This document shows positions 50,573-58,833 of a stretch of DNA of 64,000 bases, piece by piece. Origin of the DNA: Diacronema lutheri (lineage: Eukaryota; Haptophyta; Pavlovophyceae; Pavlovales; Pavlovaceae); contig JAGTXO010000031.1 in assembly GCA_019448385.1 (NCBI GenBank), forward strand, positions 312,501 to 376,500, given 5' to 3'. A program made the translations under genes and the position numbers. The notes beneath the pieces are model-generated. The model searched no databases. It saw nothing but the letters and a program-made list of their open reading frames with translations, and was not told where the DNA came from. Each line of letters opens with the position of its first letter. The stretch's first letter is position 1.

Positions 50573-51319
50573 CTACTTGCCGCTGCCGGCCGTTTCGCCG
50601 CCCGGCCCGACGCCGCCCGGTGCGGCCGCGCCACCGCCGCCCGCGCAGCTCCCGCCCGCGTCGCCACTGACCGCCGCCGCCGCGCGGCCGCCGCCCGCGC
50701 AGCCGCCGCCCTCTGCGCAGCCGCTTGCAGCCGCCGCGCAACCGCAACAGCCGCCGCTGCCCGCGCCGTCGAGCGCGCTGCAGGCCGCGTTGCCGGCCGC
50801 GTTGCCGGCGCCCAGCTCGCCTGCACACGTTCCGCCGCCGCACGCCCCGCCGCCCGCGCCCGCGCCGTCCGCGCCGCCCGCGCCGCTCGCGCCCGCGCCG
50901 GCCTCGCCGTGCGGCGCGGCGCCCGCGCCCACGGAACACGGCCGCTTGAACGAGCGGCCGGGCGCGGCTGACGCGAATGGCGCGGCCGACTCGTCGCCGC
51001 CGCCGCCGGGGATGCCGGTCGCGCCGCCCGCGTCGCGCAGCCGCTTTGCCGCGCGCGCGCCCTCGCCGCTCGGCTCGCCGGCGGCGCCAGAGGATGCGAG
51101 CTTGGCCTTTTTGCTCCGCCCGCGCCCACCCCGCCCTTTGCCGTTTCGCGCCGTCTGCTCCGCCCGAGTCCGCTTGATGCTGATGATGTCCTGCTCGCGC
51201 TCCGACTGTGTGCGCGGTGCCGCGCTGCTGCTGCCAGCGTCAGGCTCGCGACGGCATCGGAGGTCAAAGATACGGTCATCGACCCAACTGTCCTCACGCC
51301 GAGCGGGGTGACGACTCGA
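50573..51319 (-). CDS. unrecognised basic protein with Gly/Ala/Cys-rich tail, 5' end unresolved
   Basis: An open frame on the minus strand reads DSWVDDRIFDLRCRREPDAG, then TQSEREQDIISIKRTRAEQ and a lysine/arginine-rich nuclear-localisation-like segment (GRGGRGRSKKAKLASSG). It ends in about 110 residues rich in Gly, Ala and Cys and stops at 50573. Third codon positions are GC-rich in this frame. There is no in-frame ATG between the upstream stop (51320-51322) and the conserved-looking part, so a short upstream exon or an unusual start is needed. No family recognised. Converges with the preceding plus-strand gene (126 bp apart). Confidence 0.4.
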   Translation of the reverse strand, partial: SSRHPARREDSWVDDRIFDLRCRREPDAGSSSAAPRTQSEREQDIISIKRTRAEQTARNGKGRGGRGRSKKAKLASSGAAGEPSGEGARAAKRLRDAGGATGIPGGGGDESAAPFASAAPGRSFKRPCSVGAGAAPHGEAGAGASGAGGADGAGAGGGACGGGTCAGELGAGNAAGNAACSALDGAGSGGCCGCAAAASGCAEGGGCAGGGRAAAAVSGDAGGSCAGGGGAAAPGGVGPGGETAGSGK

Positions 51320-51329
51320 TCACCCCGCT
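51302..51329. other. perfect 10-bp stem-loop
   Basis: Arms AGCGGGGTGA (51302-51311) and TCACCCCGCT (51320-51329), 8-nt loop, directly followed on the plus strand by TTTGTATATT. Located at the 5' border of the minus-strand orphan gene. Confidence 0.85.
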
Positions 51330-51375
51330 GTTTGTATATTAATCAGCACGATAAACCCGCCCGCTCAGATGCCCA

Positions 51376-51383
51376 TATATAAA
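51376..51383 (+). promoter_or_regulatory. TATA-box-like element
   Basis: TATATAAA 54 bp upstream of the ATG at 51438, within an AT-rich 100-bp island (51330-51430) that stands out from the GC-rich background. Promoter role inferred from sequence and position. Confidence 0.55.
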
Positions 51384-51437
51384 TGATTAATTTCGCGACG
51401 AGAATCGTCGCTCAAAAATTTACATTTTCACGGGGAG

Positions 51438-52025
51438 ATGCTTGCGCTCCTCCTTTTCTTGGGTGTGTGCGCGTCGCGCGCGCTTGCAGACGACTGCTGG
51501 ACGCTCTGCCGGCTGGACTGCAACTGGCACCAAAAGTGCATTGTGAACTACACTTACTGCGAGTGCGCTCTCGATGGCGGCAAGGTGTTCGCGACATTGC
51601 TTCCCTTCCTCGCCGTGATTGGCGCTTATTACGCCTTCCGCCACTTCTGCAAGGACAACGGACGCGAGGGGCAAGTTAATTCCCATCAGGCGGAGCGCGA
51701 TGTTCCCGTGATTGTGGAGCGCGAAATCATTTCCGTGATTGTGGAGCGCGAAGTCATTCATCAAGAGCGCGCGGCACCCGAAGTCCCGGCCGTCCTCGAG
51801 CCGCCCGCGCAGAGTCCGAGCCCGGCCAAGGTCACGAGCCCCTCCAAGGCCACGCTTGCGGAGCGGGTCCGCTTCCTTCGCGCCGAGCTCGACATCGGCG
51901 CAGACGTGGTTGCCCCGGCCGACGTTGTGGCGCACGCAGAGGCGCAGCTCAAGATGACACCGGCTCTTGGCGCTTCGCTCGCAGACCGGTGCAACGCGGT
52001 GGTGGACAATCTCGGTGGAATGTGA
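51438..52025 (+). CDS. small type I membrane protein, cysteine-rich ectodomain, unknown
   Basis: Single exon, 195 residues. Signal peptide LALLLFLGVCASRALA; short ectodomain with six cysteines (DDCWTLCRLDCNWHQKCIVN, YTYCECAL); one membrane helix (VFATLLPFLAVIGAYYAFRH); cytosolic tail of about 120 residues. The tail has a 9-residue tandem duplication (VIVEREIIS/VIVEREVIH, 27-nt spacing at 51708 and 51735) and ends in an Ala/Glu-rich segment. Codon use is less GC-extreme than in neighbouring genes. No family recognised. Preceded by a TATA-like element. Confidence 0.7.
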   Translation: MLALLLFLGVCASRALADDCWTLCRLDCNWHQKCIVNYTYCECALDGGKVFATLLPFLAVIGAYYAFRHFCKDNGREGQVNSHQAERDVPVIVEREIISVIVEREVIHQERAAPEVPAVLEPPAQSPSPAKVTSPSKATLAERVRFLRAELDIGADVVAPADVVAHAEAQLKMTPALGASLADRCNAVVDNLGGM

Positions 52026-52087
52026 AGCTGCCAAATTGGACGCGTGCGAGCCGTTCGAGGGCCAGATCGCGCCGTGCCAAGTGTGTC

Positions 52088-52094
52088 CAACCCC

Positions 52095-52126
<32 letters not shown>

Positions 52127-52325
52127 ACCCACCCCCGTGCGCCCCCTCATCTCAGCAAACTGAGGGCAGCTCGGGCTGTACCCGACGAGACGGAGCATTC
52201 CCTCATCAGCAAACTAAGGCCGGCAGCTCGGGCTGTACCCGACGAGACGTAGCATCCCCTCATCTCAGCGAACTAAGGCCCGCAGCTCGGGCTGTACCCG
52301 ACGAGACGGAGCATCCCCTCATCTC
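52088..52325. repeat. composite dispersed repeat, copy B
   Basis: Poly-C (52088-52130), GTGCGCCCCCTCATCTCAGC, then three units of about 57-59 bp with CAGCTCGGGCTGTACCCGAC and GAGACGGAGCATCCCCTCAT. The last unit overlaps the final codons and stop of THOC3 on the minus strand. Same order and orientation as copy A 3.2 kb upstream. Confidence 0.9.
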
Positions 52326-53408
52326 GTTCCTTGTCGTCACCCGCGTAGGCGAGCAGCAACTCGGACGGATGCCAGGCGATCGAGTTCATCGCGACGCGCG
52401 TTGGAATCGCGTCGAACTGCTCGCCCGTCCGCGTGTACGCCACGTCAATGTGCGTGTCCTCCGACGCGGACGCGACGAGCGCGCCGTCATGCGAGAATGA
52501 GATGGACCGTACCGGCCACTCGAGCCGGGTGAGTGTCCGGACGCACACCATCTCGGACAGGCTCCAGATCGAGACGAGCGCGTCCGCACCGCCGACCGCG
52601 AAGCAGTCGCCCGCCGGCGAGAACTCGATGCAGTAGCAGTTCGCCGTGTGGCCCTGTTGTCGCGCGCGCCGATCGCGCACGACCAATCAGCGGCTTCGCA
52701 GGGAATGCGCGCCCGCGCGCGCGCTCAGCGCGCCGCGCGCGAGCGGGAGACGCGCGCGGCAAGGCCGGCCGGGCGCCGCGCCGCGTGCAGGCAGGCCGCG
52801 TGCAGACGGGGCGCGTGCACGCGCCGCGCGGCGCGCCGCCGTCGTACGTGGAGCGATCGGAAGGTTTCGGCCTTGCCGCCGCGCAGGAAGTCGGCATACC
52901 GCAGCACCTCGACGGTGCCCATGCCGGTCGTGAGGAAGAAGAGGGAGCCGTCGGCGTTCCACGACATCTCGTTCACCTCGTACGCGAACCGCGTCGTCTT
53001 GAGCATCTTCCCCTTGCGCACGTCGATGATCGAGACGTCGTCGTCCTTGTTGCCGACCGCAATGTGCGCGTCCGGCGACCACGCGATGTTGATGTTCTCG
53101 CCGCGCGTCTCGATCACGTTGGTGCACTTGCCCGTGCGCACGTCCCATAACCGCACCGTCTTGTCACCCGACGCCGTCGCGAGCCGGTCCGGGTGCCCCG
53201 GGTCCCAGCAGAGCTGATCGACGCCCTCCTGGTGGCCGCGCAGCTCGATGTGCGCCTCCTTGCCGCCGCCGTCCGCGAGGCCGGTCCAGACCTGCGCGGT
53301 CGCGTCGACGGAGCCGGACGCGAGTCGGCTGCCCGTCGAGTTCCACGCCACCGCGTGCACCACCTTCTTGTGCTTTTGCAACTCGCGCACCGCGCCGCGC
53401 GCCTTCAT
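52273..53408 (-). CDS. THOC3: THO complex subunit 3 (WD40)
   Basis: Two exons (53408-52848, 52653-52273; GT-AG, phase 0), 313 residues. WD40 repeats match THOC3/TEX1 along the whole length: VHAVAWNSTGSRLASGSVDA, GVDQLCWDPGHPDRLATASG, KTVRLWDVRTGKCTNVIETR, GENINIAWSPDAHIAVGNKD, then ANCYCIEFSPAGDCFAVGGA, WPVRSISFSHDGALVASASE and IAWHPSELLLAYAGDDK. THO couples transcription elongation to mRNA export in the nucleus. The last residues (DEGMLRLVGYSPSCGP) are encoded by the composite repeat; they resemble the usual end (AGTVKLFGLP) loosely, so either the repeat derives from this gene end or it replaced it. Start codon 32 bp from the divergent acyltransferase. Confidence 0.93.
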
Positions 53409-53440
53409 CGCGCGCGCGTCGGTGCCGCGCGGCGTCAACG

Positions 53441-54334
53441 ATGGCCGATCGGGGCCGGGCGCTATGCGCGCTGGCTCTGTTCCCGCTCCGGCTCGTGGTG
53501 CAGGCGCTCGTCGAGCTGGTTGCGTTCGTCGCCTGCGTGGTCGTCTCGCTCGCCACGGCACGCGGCAGCCCCGACACACCCCTCAGCGCGCCGCTGCGCG
53601 CGATCGTCTCGCACGTCGTCCCTCCGATGGCGCGCGTGCTGCTCTGGACGGTGTCGGTGCATGTGCGCGTGCGCGGCTCACGCGCGCCCGACGCGCGCCT
53701 CTTCGTGTGCAACCACGTCTCGATCTGCGACGGGTTCGTCCTGACTGCCGCGCTCGGCGCGCCGTCCTTCGTTGCGCGCGAGGCGGGCCTTGCGCGACTG
53801 CCGATCTTTGGGACGATCGTCGCGGCCATGCAGTGCGTCTTCGTCGACAACGAGAGTGCGTCGAGCCGCGCGGGCGCGGCGCGGGCCATCAGAGATCGCC
53901 TGCTCAGCTCCGGCAGCTGGCCGCCGCTCGCCGTCTTCCCGGAGGGGCGCATCAACCCTTCCGCCGGCCGTGTGCACGCCAACGCGCCGGCGGTGCGGCG
54001 CGGCCCGCTCGCCGCGGCGGACGCGGGCGCGTCGCCGTGCGCGGCCACCGAGGGCGAGACGCTGCTGCCGTTCCGCGAGGGCGCGTTCCGCGCGGCCGTC
54101 CCCTGCCAGCCGCTCCTTGTGCGCTACCCCGGCTCGGCCGTCGCAGCGGCACCGCCCGCGAGCCTGGGCGAAGAGCTCGCGTTGATCGGCCGGTTGATGC
54201 TGCAGCTGTCGACGAGCTGCGTGCTCGAGTTTTTGCCTCTTTACACGCCAACGGCGGAGGAGCGCGCCGACCCAAAGCTCTACTGCGCCAACGTGCGCGC
54301 GCACATGCTTGAGCGGCTGCGCGAGACTACGTGA
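53441..54334 (+). CDS. PlsC-type lysophospholipid acyltransferase
   Basis: Single exon, 297 residues. N-terminal membrane helix (LVVQALVELVAFVACVVVSL). Acyltransferase motif I is CNHVSICDG (H.4.D catalytic dyad), followed by FVAREAGLARLPIFGTIVAA (motif II region) and VFPEGRINPSAG (motif III, FPEG). C-terminal FLPLYTPTAEERADPKLYCA resembles LPCAT/AGPAT-like proteins. It should acylate a lysophospholipid at sn-2 at the ER or plastid envelope; headgroup preference cannot be told. A 30-residue Ala/Gly insert follows motif III. Confidence 0.85.
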   Translation: MADRGRALCALALFPLRLVVQALVELVAFVACVVVSLATARGSPDTPLSAPLRAIVSHVVPPMARVLLWTVSVHVRVRGSRAPDARLFVCNHVSICDGFVLTAALGAPSFVAREAGLARLPIFGTIVAAMQCVFVDNESASSRAGAARAIRDRLLSSGSWPPLAVFPEGRINPSAGRVHANAPAVRRGPLAAADAGASPCAATEGETLLPFREGAFRAAVPCQPLLVRYPGSAVAAAPPASLGEELALIGRLMLQLSTSCVLEFLPLYTPTAEERADPKLYCANVRAHMLERLRETT

Positions 54335-54478
54335 GCGCCCTATACTAGGGGCGCCTCGCTGCGCACTTCCTGACCCCGCACTTCCTGACCCGTCGGAACT
54401 CCCCCCGCGTCGTTAGACTACTTGCGCCGGCCCGCGGCGCGCGGCGCGCGCCTTTCGGCTCGCAGCCTTCAAATGGCA
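54335..54478. other. 144-bp convergent spacer
   Basis: Contains CGCACTTCCTGACC twice in tandem (54361 and 54376). Nothing else seen. Confidence 0.3.
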
Positions 54479-55747
54479 TCACACGTTGCTCATGGCGAGC
54501 TTGCGCTGCAGGTGCTCGCCCGCGATCACCGCGTCGAAGCGCCGCGCCTCGCCTGGCTGCAGCAGCGGCTCGACAAGCGCATCGTGCCTGGGTCCGGTGA
54601 AGAACGCGATTGAAAGCCGGCGCTGCGTGATGGCGGAATTCGTCACGCGGTGCATCGCCGAGCGCCACCGGCCGTTGACCCAGAGCTCGATCAGGTCGCC
54701 CGCGTTGACTACCAGCCCGCCGGGCGGCACAGCCACCCACTCGCCCGCCATCCTTCCGGCGGTTGCATTCGGCGCGCGGAAGACCTCGAGCCCGCCAACT
54801 GTCGGGTCCTGCATGAGGAGCGTGTACCCCTGCGCTCGAGAAGACGGCAGCAATGGGGGGGGGGGGGGGGGGGGAGGGGGGGGGGGGGGGGCAGAGCAGC
54901 ACACGCAAGGAGGAAGAGCGCAAACGTCGGCGCGTGACGCGGCTGGCACGCGTGCCGTCCACTCGGCGAGGGAAGCTATGCATGGTGGGTGGGGGGGGAA
55001 GGAAGGGGGGGGGGGGGGGGGGGGGCATACGGGGCACACCTGGTAGTCCGTATGCGCACCGTAGCGCGCCTGGCCGGCGGGGAGCGAGTCAACGCCGCCA
55101 GGGACGGCCGGGTAGTGCGCGAGGCGCAGCGCGTTCGCCTGCGTGCCCCTGTACGCGCCCTCGAAGAGCTCGTCCGGCACGCCAAGCGCGCGGGCAGTCA
55201 TCCGCAGGATCGCTCCGTGCAACATGTCCATCGCGGCCCAATGTTCGCCCGCGCTGGGGAAGAGGGTGGGCGGGAAGCGCGGACGCGAGGCGAGGTCATC
55301 GATGCTCGCCGGCGGCCGCCCGCGCAGCGCCACGTTCTCGACGAGATCGGGTTGCGCGCCCGCGCCCTCGCCGCCGAGCGCGCCCGCCGACGTGCGGCCG
55401 ACGCTCTCGACGCCAAGCGACGTGTAGCCCTCGGGGCCGTAACGACCGGATGGGTCGGAGTAGGCGCGCTTGCGCTCGAGCGGCTCGTCGAAGAAGTCGA
55501 GCGCCGCCGCGCGGAACGGCGCAAACGCGTCGGGCGGCACGCCGTCGCCCGTCACGCGCGCAAAGCCCCATTCGCGCATCGCGTGGTCCCACGCCGCGGC
55601 GGTCGCGTCACGCGCGGAGGCGAGCGGCGAGTCGTCGGGCACCAGAAAGGGCGATATGTCCACTGACGGGAAGTCCGCGGCGCACGCCTCCTCGCCTGAC
55701 GCGCGCTGCGCGCACACGACAACGAGGAGGGCAACAGCCGTCCGCAT
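54479..55747 (-). CDS. isopenicillin-N-synthase-like 2OG-Fe(II) dioxygenase
   Basis: Two exons (55747-55040, 54829-54479; GT-AG, phase 0), 352 residues. A signal peptide (RTAVALLVVVCAQRASG) precedes the DIOX N-terminal domain (FPSVDISPFLVPDDSP; WGFARVTGDGVPPDAFAPF; RYGPEGYTSLGVESVG). The iron site is GAHTDY (H.D) with the distal His in SAMHRVTNS, and the 2OG site is RRLSIAFFTGP (R.S). Splicing joins GAHTDYQ to GYTLLMQDPTVGGLEVF, the standard contiguous motif. Substrate unknown; relatives oxidise small metabolites. The intron holds two poly-C (transcript sense) homopolymers. Confidence 0.9.
   Translation of the reverse strand: MRTAVALLVVVCAQRASGEEACAADFPSVDISPFLVPDDSPLASARDATAAAWDHAMREWGFARVTGDGVPPDAFAPFRAAALDFFDEPLERKRAYSDPSGRYGPEGYTSLGVESVGRTSAGALGGEGAGAQPDLVENVALRGRPPASIDDLASRPRFPPTLFPSAGEHWAAMDMLHGAILRMTARALGVPDELFEGAYRGTQANALRLAHYPAVPGGVDSLPAGQARYGAHTDYQVCPVCPPPPPPPSFPPHPPCIASLAEWTARVPAASRADVCALPPCVCCSAPPPPPPPPPPPPLLPSSRAQGYTLLMQDPTVGGLEVFRAPNATAGRMAGEWVAVPPGGLVVNAGDLIELWVNGRWRSAMHRVTNSAITQRRLSIAFFTGPRHDALVEPLLQPGEARRFDAVIAGEHLQRKLAMSNV
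54855..55026. repeat. two poly-G tracts inside the dioxygenase intron
   Basis: G runs at about 54855-54890 (interrupted by one A) and 55006-55025, 115 bp apart, each followed by related sequence (GGCAGAGCAGCACAC/GGCATACGGGGCACAC). The second copy flanks the donor site, suggesting local duplication. Confidence 0.7.
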
Positions 55748-55995
55748 CGTCTTGCGGCCGCACTCCGGACAGTCACAACTCACAAACAATCACCTGACTG
55801 ACTGTCGTGGTGACGTGGGCTCAAACGAAAAACTGTGAGTGAATAAACAACGAGAAGAACAACGCGCACGAGCGCGGCGCAACCCTCACAACACCCCAGT
55901 GCCGCCCAGCGGCGGTACATCGCGTCGATGGCGACGTTCTCCAGGGCCAGCAGCTTTTCGTAGGCACGACAGCGAGGGCCGCCATCGTGAGCGCT

Positions 55996-58104
55996 TTAAC
56001 TGCGGCGGCGGCGCAGCAGCACAAGCACGCTGCTGCCCGCAATGGCGACGAGCGCGCACACCCACGCGAGCGCGGCGGGCCTGCGCGCCCACAGCGCGCG
56101 CGCCTCCGCCTGCGTGCCGTAGGCCAACGGCGAGGACGGGAGCGACTTGGCCTTCGCGCGCCGCCACGACGCGGACGTGTGCATCGGCGAGATGGGCGGA
56201 AACTCGTCGTGCAGGGTCGCGAGCGCGCCGGCGCCCGCCGCTTCGCACGCCTGCCTGACCAGTTTGGCGTCCATGGGTAGCCCCATTTTCCAACGGCGCG
56301 CGAGATACGGCGAGCGGCCGATCGCCTCAAGGAACTCGCGCCGCGTGCCGCCCTGCGCGCCGCCCCTCGTCGCGGACGGCTCGCCGCCGCCTGCGGCCGC
56401 GGTGGCCTGGTCCCACACGCTCGCCTTGACGAGCCACAGCTGCGACCGCAGCGCGCCGCGCTCGCCGCCGCCCTGCGCCCCGCTCCCGCCCGCGCCCTCG
56501 CTCATCGCTGCCGCACCCCCGGCCCCAGGCCCGCCGTCGCCGTCGGGCACGTCGGCCACGCTGGCGTGCGCGACGCGCGGCACCAGCTCTCCAGCAAGCT
56601 GCATGGCCGTCTCCTCGCCCAGCGTCGCCGTGCCGCCCGCGCTGAGCAGGAGGCGTAGATCGCGCGACGTTGCGACGATGCGCCAGAAACGGGCGTACGG
56701 GAGGAGCGCGATGTGCGCGTGCTCCGGGTCCGGGCGGTAGCATCCGGACATATTGTTCCAGCGAAGCACCTCGCCGTTCTCGCCAATCTCCACCTCGCCC
56801 GCGTAGAGCACGGGGCCCTCGCCCGCGAGCAGCGGGTGGCCGCTGGCCTGCCCGAACGGCGCACTCGCGGTGCCGACTCGAAGGAACCTCTCACCGACAC
56901 ACCGGACGAAGGGATGGGCGCCCGGCCGGAGCTGCGCGGCGGCCTGCGTGCAGCGCGAGCCGATGTACGTCGACGGGACCGTGCGCGCGCGCCTGGGCTG
57001 CTCGTCGCCGCTCGAGCCGCTCGCGGCCGTGGCCGGCGGATGGTCGACACACGGAGCTACCTGCACGCGCGGTGGCGCGCTCGCGCGCACACGCCGACAC
57101 TCGAGCGAGCCATCAGGCATGGGAAAGGCGCAGACGGTGAGCAGGTTGATCTTTGGACGCCGGTGCTGCGCGCCCGGGCCCGTCGGCCCGCGCCGGTTGG
57201 ACTGCTGCTTTGACTCGCTCGAATCCGAGGCGGGCACCTGCGGGGGCGCCGACGCCGGCCCGTGCTGCGCCGCGTGCGCGCGCGCGCCGGCGCCGGATGC
57301 GACTTGGTGGTCGACGTCGTCGGCGTTGGCCGCGCGGCCGCTCGTCCTGCTCTCCGCGCTTGCGCCCGCCGACGAGATGCGCGCGCACGATGCCTGCCGC
57401 TCGTCCTCGTCGCTGCTACTGCTCGTAACAGCCGTCCCCCAGACGGGAAAATAGCCCGCGCCGCCGCCGGCGCGCACGCTCAGCTCGCACGGCGAGGCGC
57501 CGAGGCGGTCGAGCGGCGGCGTGTCGCCACCGCCGACCGACTGCGCCAGCTTGGCCGGGTCGCCGCCCAGCCGGCACGCGAGGATGCCCAGCCGATGCAC
57601 GACGCGCGCGACCGGCTGAACACCCGCCGCGTCGTCGGCGCCGGCCGCAAACTGGAAGGCGACGAGGACGCGCGGCGAGTAGTCGTGGCCGAGGACAAAA
57701 GGGAACGTACCGAGCGCGACGACACCCAGCGCGTCGAGCCACTCCGCGTACCCGTCGTCCACCGGCACGCCGTCGAGCGACGCGGCGGCGAGCATGAGCG
57801 GCTCCCGCCGGCTCCACGTGAGCGAGACGAGCCCGCCGTTCGAGCGCGCGCCGTGCCGCTCGAGGCCGCTCTCATCGCGCGCGGCGGAATTGAGGCGCGG
57901 CAGCACGTCCCCCGACGCGCGCCACGAGCTGCGCACCCACGAGACACCCATGCGCCGCCAGAGCTCGACGAGCTGGAACGCTTCGGCGTCGTCAATCTCG
58001 AGCAGCGCGCCGCACGGCGCGGACTGGTCGTCGTCATCGAGCAGGGTGGAGAGCACGGCTGCGCTCGCCGAGGCCCGGCTCTTTCTCGTCAAGTTGCCGC
58101 CCAT
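55996..58104 (-). CDS. orphan protein with N-myristoylation motif and C-terminal tail anchor
   Basis: Single exon, 702 residues. ATG at 58104 gives MGGNLTRKSR, a good N-myristoylation consensus (G2, T6); an in-frame GTG lies upstream. Residues about 25-230 are globular (LLEIDDAEAFQLVELWRRMG; WSRREPLMLAAASLDGVPVD; PFVLGHDYSPRVLVAFQFAA). A long disordered middle follows. At about 440-500 is LYAGEVEIGENGEVLRWNNM then SGCYRPDPEHAHIALLPYAR, a GE...WNN.SG.YRP motif seen in assorted bacterial and plant proteins of unknown function. The C-terminus is a membrane helix (AALAWVCALVAIAGSSVLVL) ending LRRRRS, typical of tail anchors. No enzymatic motif recognised. Confidence 0.7.
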   Translation of the reverse strand: MGGNLTRKSRASASAAVLSTLLDDDDQSAPCGALLEIDDAEAFQLVELWRRMGVSWVRSSWRASGDVLPRLNSAARDESGLERHGARSNGGLVSLTWSRREPLMLAAASLDGVPVDDGYAEWLDALGVVALGTFPFVLGHDYSPRVLVAFQFAAGADDAAGVQPVARVVHRLGILACRLGGDPAKLAQSVGGGDTPPLDRLGASPCELSVRAGGGAGYFPVWGTAVTSSSSDEDERQASCARISSAGASAESRTSGRAANADDVDHQVASGAGARAHAAQHGPASAPPQVPASDSSESKQQSNRRGPTGPGAQHRRPKINLLTVCAFPMPDGSLECRRVRASAPPRVQVAPCVDHPPATAASGSSGDEQPRRARTVPSTYIGSRCTQAAAQLRPGAHPFVRCVGERFLRVGTASAPFGQASGHPLLAGEGPVLYAGEVEIGENGEVLRWNNMSGCYRPDPEHAHIALLPYARFWRIVATSRDLRLLLSAGGTATLGEETAMQLAGELVPRVAHASVADVPDGDGGPGAGGAAAMSEGAGGSGAQGGGERGALRSQLWLVKASVWDQATAAAGGGEPSATRGGAQGGTRREFLEAIGRSPYLARRWKMGLPMDAKLVRQACEAAGAGALATLHDEFPPISPMHTSASWRRAKAKSLPSSPLAYGTQAEARALWARRPAALAWVCALVAIAGSSVLVLLRRRRS

Positions 58105-58833
58105 CCCGACTGGGCGCGCGCGGGGCACGGATCCGGGGCGCGTCCCCTTTCTCGTCGCCCTTCGCGAGCGCTCTGCTGATCACCTCTGCTCCAGAATGCC
58201 AGGCGTTGAATAGACTTGACTTCTGACATGACTCGGCGAGCTGATGGCGGATTCAACCGAATGTTTCACTGGCGCGACGCCGACGGCCAGCCGGTGTGGC
58301 GAAAGTAGGCGCACGACAAGCTGACGGGCACACATGGCATGCGCGCGGTTGAGAACACGAACTATTTGGCATGCTGGAGAAAGCCGCAGCTCGCCGTGAC
58401 CGCCACTGACCGCCCAGCAGCAGAGCCGCACCACCCCGCCTTCTGCGGTCTACATTGCGCACCGACCCCGTTCCAAAGAGACGTGTTGGCGCCTGCGCGC
58501 CGAATGCATTCAGCGCGACGAGCGCACAGCCGGAGGGGACGATCACTTCTGTCTCGGCGGCAACCGCGCCAGCGACGTGACGAGTGAGCGGAGGGTGGGG
58601 GTGGAGCAAGTGGGACGCTGCGCATCGCGCCAGCATGCCGCAGGCTCCATTTTGGCGGAGGACACTTCACCGCCGTCGGCGTGCCGCGCGCCACGCGGGC
58701 GGCGGCGCGTCGACAGTGATTCGCACGCCATCGCGCGGCCATCGTGCGTGTGCCGCGCCATCGTGGATTGCCGGATCCGCATTTTCTGAGCCGGACTTTT
58801 GAGCCTCGTGCCGCGTACGCGCTCGTGGCGGCC
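58105..58833. other. 729-bp divergent spacer with repeated GCCATCGTG motif
   Basis: No convincing ORF, tRNA or repeat seen between 58105 and about 58720. GCCATCGTG occurs at 58738-58746 and 58757-58765, upstream of the eL20 start. Confidence 0.4.

Noticed and set aside
58253-58636. Minus-strand ORF upstream of eL20
   Set aside because: Composition is not convincingly coding, no family resemblance, no clear context; left as spacer.
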